A stretch of DNA of 64,000 bases from Mycolicibacterium gilvum (GTDB lineage: Bacteria > Actinomycetota > Actinomycetes > Mycobacteriales > Mycobacteriaceae), in the NCBI RefSeq assembly GCF_900454025.1, contig NZ_UGQM01000001.1:2480001-2544000 (forward strand), written 5' to 3'. Below the pieces are notes generated by a model that was given only the letters and a program-made list of their open reading frames with translations, had not been told where the DNA came from and did no database searches. Positions 6,785 through 15,189 of the stretch are shown piece after piece. The position numbers were made by a program, and so were the translations under genes. How positions within the stretch are numbered: the first letter of the stretch is position 1; every line of letters begins with the position of its first letter.

Positions 6785-7198
6785 TCAAAACACCTGATAG
6801 GCCTCCCGGGCGAGGACAAATCCGTGGCCGTCGGAGTTTGAGCACCGCATGCCCGACGGCTCGCTGTTACAGCTCATACCGCCTCCGGCCTCGTACTGCC
6901 CGAACGGCAGCGCAGGCCCACTGCCCAGCGTGGTGTCGCCGGCGCAGACGAACGCCGCGGGCCCGGTGGGGCTCAACGTGATGCCCTGGCCGTAACCGGT
7001 GACGTCGGGACAGTCGGCGGGCCGAGGGGGAGGGTCCCAGCTCCGTGACGCGATGTCGCAGCGCACCATCTCGTCGGTCAGGATGCAGCCGATGTTGCCG
7101 CTCGGGGAGGTGAATCCGACGAGATCGGCCGTGGCCGTCGGGGAGGTGAGCATCGCGGCCGACGCCCCCGCAGCGGCGGCCCAGATCCAGCGCTTCAT
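6785..7198 (-). CDS. Secreted DUF6636-type protein
   Basis: 137 residues. The N-terminus MKRWIWAAAAGASAAMLTSPTATA is a clear Sec signal peptide cleaved after residue 24. The mature part (FTSPSGNIGCILTDEMVRCDI, GGGMSCNSEPSGMRCSN) has several cysteines arranged as in the mycobacterial DUF6636 secreted proteins, whose role is unknown; disulfide pairing is likely. Monocistronic, between the tRNA cluster and another tRNA-Val. Confidence 0.75.
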   Translation of the reverse strand: MKRWIWAAAAGASAAMLTSPTATADLVGFTSPSGNIGCILTDEMVRCDIASRSWDPPPRPADCPDVTGYGQGITLSPTGPAAFVCAGDTTLGSGPALPFGQYEAGGGMSCNSEPSGMRCSNSDGHGFVLAREAYQVF

Positions 7199-7320
7199 GG
7201 CCTGACACTACTGACGCAGGGCGCTGAGCAGAGGCAGACTGCCGAATCGACAGCCGGGGGATTCTCGGGGGACCGGCGCCGCGTGTTAGTCTTCTGCCTC
7301 GTTCGACTCGTCGGATGGCC

Positions 7321-7392
7321 GGTCTCGTAGCTCAGTGGGAGAGCGTCCGCCTCACACGCGGAAGGTCGCTGGTTCGAAACCAGCCGGGACCA
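7321..7392 (+). tRNA. tRNA-Val (CAC)
   Basis: Rightward. Acceptor GGTCTCG pairs with CGGGACC (one G-T pair), anticodon stem TCCGC/GCGGA around CTCACAC gives anticodon CAC, T loop GGTTCGAAACC. CCA is not encoded. Confidence 0.95.
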
Positions 7393-7601
7393 CACAATTC
7401 TTCATCTCGCCACCGTGGCCGACTCCGGTGCGCGCCTGCTGAGGTCGCCCGAGCGCCAATGTCGATCTTCGTCGTGGACGTCGTCGCCTTCATCGAATCT
7501 TCACCGGAACACGAACCCACCCTTATCCGGGCGTCGGAGGCTGGAAGCAGAGATCCTGCCTGCCTGACGGGGTCTCGGACGCCGTTGAGAAAGGATGCGC
7601 C

Positions 7602-8300
7602 ATGCAGCACAAGGGATTTCGTTTCGGCGTTGCCGCGATCGCCGCGTCGGCACTGGTGGTGAGCGCGTGTTCGAACGGGTCGACGGACTCGTCGTCGGAC
7701 TCGGCCACCACCTCCGCCGCCGCGTCGGCCACCTCCAGCGTGGCCTCCGGTGCCACCGCGCACACCGGCTCCGACGTGATGTTCGCCCAGGGGATGATCC
7801 CGCATCATCAGCAGGCGATCGAGATGAGTGACATGCTGCTGGGCAAGCAGGACATCGACCCTGAGGTGGTGTCGCTGGCCGAACAGATCAAGAGCGCCCA
7901 AGGCCCGGAGATCGAGCAGATGCAGGGCTGGCTCCAGGAATGGGGGGTGGGTTCCACCCCGCCGGAGGGCGGTGCGATGCCCGGCCACCAGATGCCCGGC
8001 CATGACATGCCTGGACACCAGATGCCGGCCGGTGGCGACATGGGTTCGATGCCCGGCATGCCCGCCGGCGGCCACGGCATGATGTCGCAGGCCGACATGG
8101 CCGCGCTCCAGAATGCGCAGGGAGCCGGAGCCGGCCGACTGTTCCTGACCCAGATGATCACGCACCACGAGGGGGCGATCATGATGGCGCAGCGCGAGAT
8201 CGAGGGCGGTCAGTACCCCGCCGCGGTGGACATGGCGCGCACCATCGTCTCGTCGCAGCAGGCCGAGATCGACCAGATGCGCGCAATGCTCGCCGGATGA
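7602..8300 (+). CDS. DUF305 lipoprotein, likely copper-binding
   Basis: 232 residues. Lipobox LVVSAC at about residues 18-23 after a short basic start marks a lipoprotein. Two DUF305 helical repeats follow, each with a His-rich core: MIPHHQQAIEMSDML and MITHHEGAIMMAQREI. Between them lies a Met/His/Gly-rich linker (GHQMPGHDMPGHQMP), a typical soft-metal binding stretch. DUF305 proteins are repeatedly found with copper resistance genes, and here it neighbours a two-component system and a CopB-type ATPase. AAGGA precedes the ATG at 7602. Confidence 0.85.
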   Translation: MQHKGFRFGVAAIAASALVVSACSNGSTDSSSDSATTSAAASATSSVASGATAHTGSDVMFAQGMIPHHQQAIEMSDMLLGKQDIDPEVVSLAEQIKSAQGPEIEQMQGWLQEWGVGSTPPEGGAMPGHQMPGHDMPGHQMPAGGDMGSMPGMPAGGHGMMSQADMAALQNAQGAGAGRLFLTQMITHHEGAIMMAQREIEGGQYPAAVDMARTIVSSQQAEIDQMRAMLAG

Positions 8301-8308
8301 TGCCCTGA

Positions 8309-9451
8309 TCAGAGAGGGGTCGTCGGCAGCTCGACGGTGAACGTCGCGCCGGTGCCGGTCCCGCGGCTGACCGCGGCGATCGATCCGCCGTGCGCGTCGA
8401 CGAGAGCTTTCGCGATGGCCAGGCCCAGCCCTGCTCCGCCGTGTTCGCGGTCGCGGGCGTCGTCGACGCGGTAGAACCGGTCGAACACGCTGGACAGGTG
8501 CTCGGTGGCGATCCTCTCACCGTTGTCGGCGACGGTGATCGTCACCCGGCCACCGTCGGCGCGGCAGTGGATTTCGACGCGACCTCCGGGTGCGGTGTGT
8601 CGGAGCGCGTTGTCGAGCAGGTTGTCGAGGACCTGCGAGAGTCGCTGTTCGTCGGCCCAGAGCGGCGGCAGTGCCTGCGCCGTCCGGAGTTGCAGCGCAA
8701 CACCTTTGGCGTCGTAGCGTTCGCGGGCGGCCGCCACGGCGTGACGGACCAGCCGTTCGGTGTCGACCTCGGCGTAGGCCATCGTGACGGAGCTCTCCTC
8801 GGCCTTCGCCAGCGCGGCGACGTCATCGGAGAAGCGCACCAGGCGCCCCGTCTGATCCCGTAACACGGCAACGGTTTCCGCGTTCAGGGTACGCACCCCG
8901 TCCTCGAGCGCCTCGACGTACGCGTCGAGCACCGCGACGGGCGTGCGGATCTCGTGGGCGAGGTCACCGAACAGCCGTCGGCGTGTGCGCTCCACCGACT
9001 GCAGCCGCGACGCCATCTGGTTGAACGCCGTGGCGAGAGCGTCGAAGTCGTCGCCGAGACGGGGCGGGGACACCCGTACGTCGTAGCGCCCCTCGGCGAC
9101 GAGCGCTGCCGCACCGGCGACCTCGGTGACGGATCGCTGGAGTCGCCGGCTCACGTAGACGCTCACGGCGAGCGCGGCCAGCGCCGACACCGCGAGCGCG
9201 CCCCCGATGGACATCACCGTGGCGTATCCGTAGGCCTCCTCGGCGTGCATCTCTTCCGGCGAGTTCGTCGGGACACCCGCGCGGTGCAGATGCTCCCGGA
9301 ACAACGGCGGACCCACCACGGCCGCCACCACCGCGGTGGTGGCGGCGCCGACGGCCAACACGATGGCCTGGGCGGCCAGCAGACGCAGACCGATTCCGGG
9401 CCGACGCCACCGGCGCGTCGGCGACGCGGCGGTCCGGCGGGTGGCACTCAC
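8309..9451 (-). CDS. Sensor histidine kinase of copper-linked two-component system
   Basis: 380 residues: membrane segments at about 24-47 and 79-100 enclosing a short extracytoplasmic loop with several His/Glu (FREHLHRAGV, EEMHAEE), then a HAMP-like region, HisKA with FGDLAHEIRT (H166 the phosphorylated residue), and an HATPase domain (NLLDNALRH, GGAGLGLAIAKALV). The small sensor loop suits a metal or envelope-stress sensor. It starts at a GTG overlapping the regulator's stop (GTGA), so the two are made together. Substrate assignment to copper rests on neighbours. Confidence 0.85.
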   Translation of the reverse strand: MSATRRTAASPTRRWRRPGIGLRLLAAQAIVLAVGAATTAVVAAVVGPPLFREHLHRAGVPTNSPEEMHAEEAYGYATVMSIGGALAVSALAALAVSVYVSRRLQRSVTEVAGAAALVAEGRYDVRVSPPRLGDDFDALATAFNQMASRLQSVERTRRRLFGDLAHEIRTPVAVLDAYVEALEDGVRTLNAETVAVLRDQTGRLVRFSDDVAALAKAEESSVTMAYAEVDTERLVRHAVAAARERYDAKGVALQLRTAQALPPLWADEQRLSQVLDNLLDNALRHTAPGGRVEIHCRADGGRVTITVADNGERIATEHLSSVFDRFYRVDDARDREHGGAGLGLAIAKALVDAHGGSIAAVSRGTGTGATFTVELPTTPL

Positions 9452-10203
9452 TCGCCCGTGCCCATCCGGTAACCGACACCGCGCACCGTGACGATGTAGC
9501 GCGGGCGTGTGGCGTCGTCACCGAGCTTGCGCCGCAGATGCCCGATGTGGACGTCGACGAGTTGGTCGTTGCCCACCCAGGGTTCGTCGCGGACGATCTC
9601 CAGAAGTTGGCGCCGGCTCAGCACGACTCCCGGTCGGCCGGACAGCGTCTGCAGAATGTCGAACTCGGTGCGCGTCAACAGAATCGGTTCGTCTGCGATC
9701 CGGACCTCCCTGGCGGCGACGTCGATGCTGAGCGCACCGAAGCGTCGCGGTGGCGCGACCTCTCGATCGGCGCCGGTCGGCGGGGACTGCAATAGCCGGG
9801 GACGTCGCAGCATGGCCCGGATGCGCGCGACGAGTTCGCGAGGGCTGAAGGGTTTCGTGACGTAGTCGTCGGCGCCGACGGTCAGGCCGAGCACCGTGTC
9901 GAGTTCGGTGTCCCTGGCGGTCAGCATGACGACGTACGCGTCGGAGAAGGTGCGCAGCGTCCGGCACACCTCCAGTCCGTCGATTCCCGGCAGACCCAGA
10001 TCCAGGACGACCACGTCCGGGTCGAAGTCGCGCGCGAGCGCGATCGCGTCGACGCCGTTGTCGGCGACGACCGCGTCGAACTGCTCACGATGCAGATAGC
10101 TGGCCACCACCTCGGCCAGTGGAACTTCGTCGTCGACGACGAGCGCGCGGTATCCCCTGGAGTGCTCGGAGGGCGAACCCTGTGGATGGTCCATAGTGCT
10201 CAT
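9448..10203 (-). CDS. OmpR-family response regulator
   Basis: About 251 residues from the ATG at 10203 (MSTMDHPQG); longer upstream frames would run through the copper operator and were rejected. The receiver domain contains VVDDE, VVLDLGLPG (phospho-acceptor Asp), MLTARD and KPFSPREL. The winged-helix domain ends with the usual VDVHIGHLRRKLG and TVRGVGYRM. It partners with the kinase encoded just downstream. It is divergent from copZ-copB with a CsoR-like operator between them. Confidence 0.88.
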   Translation of the reverse strand: MSTMDHPQGSPSEHSRGYRALVVDDEVPLAEVVASYLHREQFDAVVADNGVDAIALARDFDPDVVVLDLGLPGIDGLEVCRTLRTFSDAYVVMLTARDTELDTVLGLTVGADDYVTKPFSPRELVARIRAMLRRPRLLQSPPTGADREVAPPRRFGALSIDVAAREVRIADEPILLTRTEFDILQTLSGRPGVVLSRRQLLEIVRDEPWVGNDQLVDVHIGHLRRKLGDDATRPRYIVTVRGVGYRMGTGE

Positions 10204-10275
10204 GGTGCCTGGCGACTGCGCCGTGACGATACCGGTGGCGCGATCACGTACCCAGGGGCGATGCGCGGTCGCTTG

Positions 10276-10300
10276 CCGTATACCCCATAGGGGTATACGG
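10276..10300. promoter_or_regulatory. CsoR-type copper operator (palindrome)
   Basis: Two 11-base arms, CCGTATACCCC and its exact complement, separated by ATA. The TACCCC...GGGGTA core is the hallmark of CsoR/RcnR-family operators. It sits between the divergent regulator and copZ, 41 bases before the copZ start, so copper could derepress one or both directions. No csoR gene is in the window. Confidence 0.75.
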
Positions 10301-10341
10301 TGGGACCTGGTCGATACCCCGCGTGCCGGAAGGGAATGACA

Positions 10342-10554
10342 GTGAGTACAAGCAGATACGCCGTGTCCGGAATGACCTGCGGGCATTGCGAATCATCGGT
10401 GCGCGAGGAAGTCGGTGAGGTCGCCGGGGTGGAATCCGTCGATGTCAGCGCCGCGACCGGAACCCTGGTGGTGACCACCAGTGGCCCCGTCGACGACACG
10501 AAGATTCTCGACGCGGTGGAGGAAGCCGGGTACTCGGCCGTGCGCGTCGCTTGA
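10342..10554 (+). CDS. copZ: Copper chaperone (HMA domain)
   Basis: 70 residues: MTCGHCESSV carries the CxxC copper-binding loop, with the ferredoxin-like heavy-metal-associated domain filling the protein (VDVSAATGTLVVTTSG, AVEEAGYSAV). It delivers Cu(I) to transport ATPases. GGAAGGG at 10328-10334 is well spaced for the GTG at 10342 and too close to the ATG at 10336. The CopB-type ATPase follows by 36 bases in the same direction, under the same operator. Confidence 0.85.
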   Translation: MSTSRYAVSGMTCGHCESSVREEVGEVAGVESVDVSAATGTLVVTTSGPVDDTKILDAVEEAGYSAVRVA

Positions 10555-10590
10555 CCGCCGGAGGCAGCTCCCATGTGAGGAGAGTGCAAC

Positions 10591-12708
10591 GTGACAGGCA
10601 ATCACGACCATCATGGACATGCCGGGCACGGTGACCACGTCGCGCAGTTCCGGAAACTGTTCTGGCTCAATCTGATCCTCGCCGTTCCGGTCGTCGCGTT
10701 CTCGGGGATGTTCGCGATGCTGGTCGGCTACGACGTTCCCGACGTGCCTGGGGCCCGCTGGGTCGCTCCGCTCCTCGGGACGGTGATGTACGTCGTCGGC
10801 GGACGCCCGTTCCTCTCCGGGGCGCTGGACGAAATCCGTTCCCGCAAACCGGCAATGATGCTGCTGATTGGCCTGGCGATCACCGTCGCCTTCGTCGCGT
10901 CCTGGGGTGCGAGCCTGGGGCTGCTCCACCACGAACTGGAGTTCTGGTGGGAACTGGCACTCCTCATCGTGATCATGCTGCTCGGTCATTGGGTGGAGAT
11001 GCGCTCTCTGGCGCAGACCACCTCGGCGCTGGACTCCCTGGCCGCGCTGCTGCCCGACGAAGCCGAAAAGGTCGACGGTGACCGAACGATCACCGTGGCG
11101 CCTGCGGATCTGCGGGTCGGCGATGTGGTGGTGGTGCGACCCGGCGGCAGCCTCCCGGCCGACGGCCGCATCATCGACGGCCGCGCGGAGGTCGACGAGT
11201 CGATGATCACCGGGGAGTCGCGGCCCGTGGGTCGCGGCGTCGGCGATGCCGTGACCGCGGGCACGGTCGCGACGGACTCGGGACTGCGCGTGCAGGTCAC
11301 CGCCATTGGTGAGGACACCGCGCTGGCAGGGATCCGGCGTCTGGTCACCGAAGCGCAGAATTCGTCGTCGCGCGCCCAGCGTCTCGCGGACAGGGCGGCG
11401 GGCTGGTTGTTTTGGTTCGCCCTGGTCACCGCCCTCGTCACCGCGGCGGCATGGTCGGCGATCGGAGACGTCGACGCCGCCGTGATCCGCGCGATCACCG
11501 TCCTCGTCATCGCGTGTCCGCACGCGCTGGGTCTGGCGATCCCACTGGTCATCTCCATCGCCACCGAGCGCGCCGCCCGCGGCGGGGTGCTGATCAAGGA
11601 CCGCCTTGCGCTGGAGGGGATGCGCACCGTCGACGCGGTGCTGTTCGACAAGACGGGCACGCTGACCAGAGGCGAGCCGACGGTGACCGCCGTCGACGCG
11701 GTCGCCGGTCTCGACAGCGACACCGTGCTCGCCCTCGCCGCGGCGGCCGAGGCCGACAGCGAGCATCCCCTCGCCCGGGCGATCGTGCGCGCCGCGCAGA
11801 AGCGGCGGATCACCGTGCCGACCGCCGCCGGTTTCACGTCGTCCCCGGCGGTCGGTGTGGCCGCCACCGTGGAGGGGCACGACATCCGTGTCGGCGGACC
11901 ACGTCTGCTTCAGGAGGTGGACGCCGACGAGGTCGCCGAGGCCGATCGGTGGCGCGCCGAAGGGGCCATCATCCTGCACGTCGTGCGCGACGGCGCGGTA
12001 GTGGGCGGGCTGCGACTGGCCGACGAGATCCGTCCCGAATCACGTGACGCCGTCGACGCCCTGCACACCCTGGGTGTCGAGGTCGTCTTGATCACCGGCG
12101 ACGCCGACGCCGTCGCGATGTCCGTCGGCCGGGAACTCGGCATCGACCGGGTCTTCGCGGGCGTGCGGCCGGAGGACAAGGCGACGAAGGTCGCGGCGCT
12201 GCAGCACGAGGGCAAGAAGGTCGCGATGGTCGGCGACGGCGTCAACGACGCGCCCGCGCTGGCGCAGGCGGATGTGGGTATCGCCATCGGCGCGGGCACT
12301 GATGTCGCGATCGCGTCCGCCGGTGTCATCCTTGCCAGTTCGGACCCGCGCTCGGTGTTGTCGGTGATCGAACTGTCCCGCGCGACCTACCGGAAGATGA
12401 AGCAGAACCTCTGGTGGGGCGCCGGCTACAACCTCGTCTCGGTGCCGCTGGCCGCCGGCGTGCTCGCGCCGGTCGGCTTCATTCTGCCGATGTCGGTCGG
12501 CGCGGTCCTGATGTCGCTGTCGACGATCGTCGTCGCGCTCAACGCGCAGCTGCTGCGACGCCTGGATCTGAGCCCGGAGGCCGGTACGAGGGCGGTTCTC
12601 AGTGGTGATGGTCGTGGCCGTCGGACGGCGCCGGCGGCGCCCCGGCAACCCCGGGGGACTGAAGGGGCGGAGGCGTCGGCGCCCCGGGGCCGGAGTCGTT
12701 CATCTTGA
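10591..12708 (+). CDS. copB: CopB-type P1B copper-exporting ATPase
   Basis: 705 residues. His-rich N-terminus (NHDHHGHAGHGDH) instead of CxxC domains, paired membrane segments, actuator TGES motif (DESMITGES), transmembrane CPH at residues 309-311, DKTGT phosphorylation site (D353), SEHPLA and GDGVNDAPAL. The CPH rather than CPC motif defines the P1B-3/CopB group, associated with copper export. GAGGAGAG precedes the GTG start. The last ~37 residues (from about 12600) are Arg/Pro/Gly-rich and lie antisense to the next gene's His-rich tail; a typical CopB would end near LLRRLDLSPEA. Confidence 0.88.
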   Translation: MTGNHDHHGHAGHGDHVAQFRKLFWLNLILAVPVVAFSGMFAMLVGYDVPDVPGARWVAPLLGTVMYVVGGRPFLSGALDEIRSRKPAMMLLIGLAITVAFVASWGASLGLLHHELEFWWELALLIVIMLLGHWVEMRSLAQTTSALDSLAALLPDEAEKVDGDRTITVAPADLRVGDVVVVRPGGSLPADGRIIDGRAEVDESMITGESRPVGRGVGDAVTAGTVATDSGLRVQVTAIGEDTALAGIRRLVTEAQNSSSRAQRLADRAAGWLFWFALVTALVTAAAWSAIGDVDAAVIRAITVLVIACPHALGLAIPLVISIATERAARGGVLIKDRLALEGMRTVDAVLFDKTGTLTRGEPTVTAVDAVAGLDSDTVLALAAAAEADSEHPLARAIVRAAQKRRITVPTAAGFTSSPAVGVAATVEGHDIRVGGPRLLQEVDADEVAEADRWRAEGAIILHVVRDGAVVGGLRLADEIRPESRDAVDALHTLGVEVVLITGDADAVAMSVGRELGIDRVFAGVRPEDKATKVAALQHEGKKVAMVGDGVNDAPALAQADVGIAIGAGTDVAIASAGVILASSDPRSVLSVIELSRATYRKMKQNLWWGAGYNLVSVPLAAGVLAPVGFILPMSVGAVLMSLSTIVVALNAQLLRRLDLSPEAGTRAVLSGDGRGRRTAPAAPRQPRGTEGAEASAPRGRSRSS

Positions 12709-13276
12709 TCACGGGCATCGGCGCGGAGGGCGCGTGGTGCGAACCCGCTTCGGCGTGGCCGGCTCCCGCGTCGTGGTGCCCGTGGCGCAGACCCGACGTG
12801 ACCCCCACGGTGGACGCGAGGATCACCACGCCGGCGGCGCCGAGGGAGACCAGAGCGTTCGCGAACGCGGGGATCGACTCCCCGCGGCGTCCGCGCCGCC
12901 ATACCCAGCCTGCCCCCATCACCGCATAGATTTCGAGCAGCAGCGCACACAGGTCGGCACCCTGGATGTGTTCGACGGTTCCCGCGTGCGGGCCGAACGG
13001 CGCTCCGGCGGAACGGGACAACGCCCACAGCACGATCGCCGAGATGTTGAGCGCAATCCCGAAGAACAGCACCGGTGCCGTCGTCCGGAGCAGGATCAGA
13101 AGCGCCCACCCCGCCTGCGCCAGTGCCATCGCCGCGAAGAACACACCGGCGGGCATCCACTCGTTCCAGTGCGCCGGCACGACTGCGGCATGGATGACGC
13201 CCGCCCCGAGGGAGGCGAAGGCAGCCAGACGCGCCGCCAGTCCGCTGTCGGTATTACTCAGTGCTCTGCGCGCCAC
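12599..13276 (-). CDS. Membrane protein with His-rich cytoplasmic or periplasmic tail
   Basis: 225 residues. Several hydrophobic helices (VIHAAVVPAHW, FFAAMALAQAGWALLILL, VLFFGIALNISAIVLWAL, VVILASTVGV), then a long tail with HGHHDAGAGHAEAGSHHAP and the end SDGHDHHH, a metal-binding composition. It converges on copB and overlaps it by 110 bases. Its position suggests a role in copper handling; I know no characterised homologue. Not a shadow: the membrane helices and clean start near 13276 support it. Confidence 0.75.
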   Translation of the reverse strand: MARRALSNTDSGLAARLAAFASLGAGVIHAAVVPAHWNEWMPAGVFFAAMALAQAGWALLILLRTTAPVLFFGIALNISAIVLWALSRSAGAPFGPHAGTVEHIQGADLCALLLEIYAVMGAGWVWRRGRRGESIPAFANALVSLGAAGVVILASTVGVTSGLRHGHHDAGAGHAEAGSHHAPSAPMPVIKMNDSGPGAPTPPPLQSPGVAGAPPAPSDGHDHHH

Positions 13277-13327
13277 CGTCCGATGATGGCAGCAAGTGCG
13301 CCGAGAGTCGTTTCCTGCAACTGCATC

Positions 13328-14131
13328 TCAACCCGACCGAGATTCTTCTGTCACCCTGCGGCGAGGATCGAAGTAGATGTGAGGTCTGCCGGTGTCCGGG
13401 TGGCGCTGCACGGTTGCACTGACCTCCCAGACGTCGCCCAGCATTTCGGCGGTCAGGACGTCCGCCGGGCTTCCGGCCGCGACCTGACGTCCGTTGCGGA
13501 GCACGTGGATGACATCGCAGTACTGGGCGGCCAGATTGAGATCGTGCAGCGCGATGACGGCTGTGACGCCGAGGGTTGCCGGCAGGGCCAGCACGTCGAA
13601 CGTGTGCCGTACATCGAGGTGGTTGGTCGGTTCGTCCATGAGCAGCAGGCGTGGCTGCTGCGCGAGCGCCCTGGCAACCAGGACTCGCCGGCGCTCGCCG
13701 CCCGACAGCAGCGGGAACGGGCGGTCTTCGAGGTGTGCGACGTCGACCAGTGCCAGCGAGTCACCCACGATTCGGATGTCGGACGCGTTGTCGCCCTCGA
13801 ACATCCGCTTGTAGGGGCTGCGCCCCATCAGGACCACGTCGCGGACCCGAAGGTCGAAATCGCCCGCGGAATCCTGCAGGACCGCCGCGACGGTGCGTGC
13901 GAGCTGCCGTGCGCCGAGGGTGGCGATGTCGGTGCCGTCGATGCTCACCACGCCCGATGCCGGTCGCAGGATGCCGCCGAGCGTGCGCAGCAGGGTCGAT
14001 TTGCCGCACCCGTTGGGGCCGACGATGCCGACGACCCTGCCCGCCGGAACGTCCATCGACACGTCCTCGACGATGCGGCGGCCGCCCAGATCGACGCAGA
14101 GCCCGGCGGTGCTCAGGCGGGCAGCGGTCAC
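13328..14131 (-). CDS. btuD: ABC transporter ATPase, vitamin B12 uptake
   Basis: 267 residues from the GTG at 14131, which overlaps the permease stop (GTGA). Walker [12 protein letters not shown], signature LSGGERRRVLVARALA, Walker B LLLMDEPTNHLD and H-loop ALHDLN place it in the FecE/BtuD class for iron-siderophore or cobalamin uptake. The operon is preceded by a cobalamin riboswitch, which favours B12 or a cobinamide as substrate. A longer upstream reading would start inside the permease gene. Confidence 0.8.
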   Translation of the reverse strand: MTAARLSTAGLCVDLGGRRIVEDVSMDVPAGRVVGIVGPNGCGKSTLLRTLGGILRPASGVVSIDGTDIATLGARQLARTVAAVLQDSAGDFDLRVRDVVLMGRSPYKRMFEGDNASDIRIVGDSLALVDVAHLEDRPFPLLSGGERRRVLVARALAQQPRLLLMDEPTNHLDVRHTFDVLALPATLGVTAVIALHDLNLAAQYCDVIHVLRNGRQVAAGSPADVLTAEMLGDVWEVSATVQRHPDTGRPHIYFDPRRRVTEESRSG

Positions 14132-15189
14132 CAAGCCGCTCCGGTGTCGGCCCGCCGCGCGTCGCGTCGCAGCAGCCACAGAAAGAACGGCCCGCCGCAC
14201 AGCGCGGTCAGCACGCCGACCGGAATCTCCTGCGGCGACGCCCACGTGCGCGCCGCGATGTCTGCCAGCACCAGGAAGCCGGCCCCGGCCAGCGCCGCGG
14301 CCGGCAGCGCGCGGCGGTGATCGCTGCCGACCAACAGGCGCACGGCATGCGGCAGGATCAGGCCGACGAAACCGATCGGTCCGCTGACAGCGACCAGCAC
14401 GCCGGTCACCAGGGATGTCAGCACGAACGCGCGCACCCGGAAGCGTTGCGTGTCAACGCCCAACGTCGCGGCGGCCTCGTCACCGGCGAGCAGGACGTTG
14501 AGGGTACGGCCGTGGGCCATCAGCACCACCAGGCCCGCGCCGACGACGGCCAGGGGCAGCCAGAGGTTGTCCCACCGCGCACTACCGAGACCGCCGAGCA
14601 GCCACGTCAACACCTGCCGGGCCCGGTCGCCACCATCGGCGGTGATCAGCATCAGGCTGGTGACCGCTGACAGCACGTACGCCACGGCGACCCCGGCGAG
14701 CACCAGCCGGGTCGTGGTGACCCGTCCGCCCGCGCGAGACAGGCCGTACACGAGCGAACACGCCAGCAGTGCGCCGGCGAAGGCGGCCGCCGACGTCGAC
14801 AGTGCCCCGACGAGGCTGACCCCGGTGACGATCACCGCCACAGCGCCGACCGACGCCCCGGAGGACACCCCGAGCAGATAGGGATCGGCCAGGGGATTGC
14901 GCACCAACGCCTGCAACGTCATGCCGACGACGGCGAGGCCGGCCCCGACCACGGCGCCCAGCACCACCCGGGGTCCGCGGACCTGGGTGATGACGGTCTG
15001 GAAGTGGGCAGGCCAGGTGGGGTCGACGAGGTTCGGAACGATCTGGTGGGCGAGGATGCGGGCGACGTCGCCCGGCGGTATCGCGATCGAGCCGATCGCC
15101 AGTCCCGCGACGACGGCGGCAAGCACCGTGGCCGCGAGACCGAGCATCAGCACCGGGTAGGGGAGGGAGGCCCGCGCGGCCCGTGTCAC
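14128..15189 (-). CDS. btuC: FecCD-family permease, vitamin B12 uptake
   Basis: 353 residues with the typical eight to ten membrane helices of FecCD permeases. Family signatures include GPRVVLGAVVGAGLAVVG, QALVRNPLADPYLLGVSSGA and GPIGFVGLILPHAVRLLVG, the last containing the ATPase-contacting loop. Starts at a GTG overlapping the binding-protein stop. One permease gene serves as the homodimer. Confidence 0.85.
   Translation of the reverse strand: MTRAARASLPYPVLMLGLAATVLAAVVAGLAIGSIAIPPGDVARILAHQIVPNLVDPTWPAHFQTVITQVRGPRVVLGAVVGAGLAVVGMTLQALVRNPLADPYLLGVSSGASVGAVAVIVTGVSLVGALSTSAAAFAGALLACSLVYGLSRAGGRVTTTRLVLAGVAVAYVLSAVTSLMLITADGGDRARQVLTWLLGGLGSARWDNLWLPLAVVGAGLVVLMAHGRTLNVLLAGDEAAATLGVDTQRFRVRAFVLTSLVTGVLVAVSGPIGFVGLILPHAVRLLVGSDHRRALPAAALAGAGFLVLADIAARTWASPQEIPVGVLTALCGGPFFLWLLRRDARRADTGAAW

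Noticed and set aside
10393..11979. Long antisense reading frame over copB
   Set aside because: Arg/Gly/His-rich translation with no family features, entirely within a well-supported ATPase gene; a high-GC shadow.
12602..14320. 572-codon plus-strand frame over the membrane protein and btuD
   Set aside because: Runs antisense through two clear genes, with Arg/His/Gln-rich low-complexity translation.
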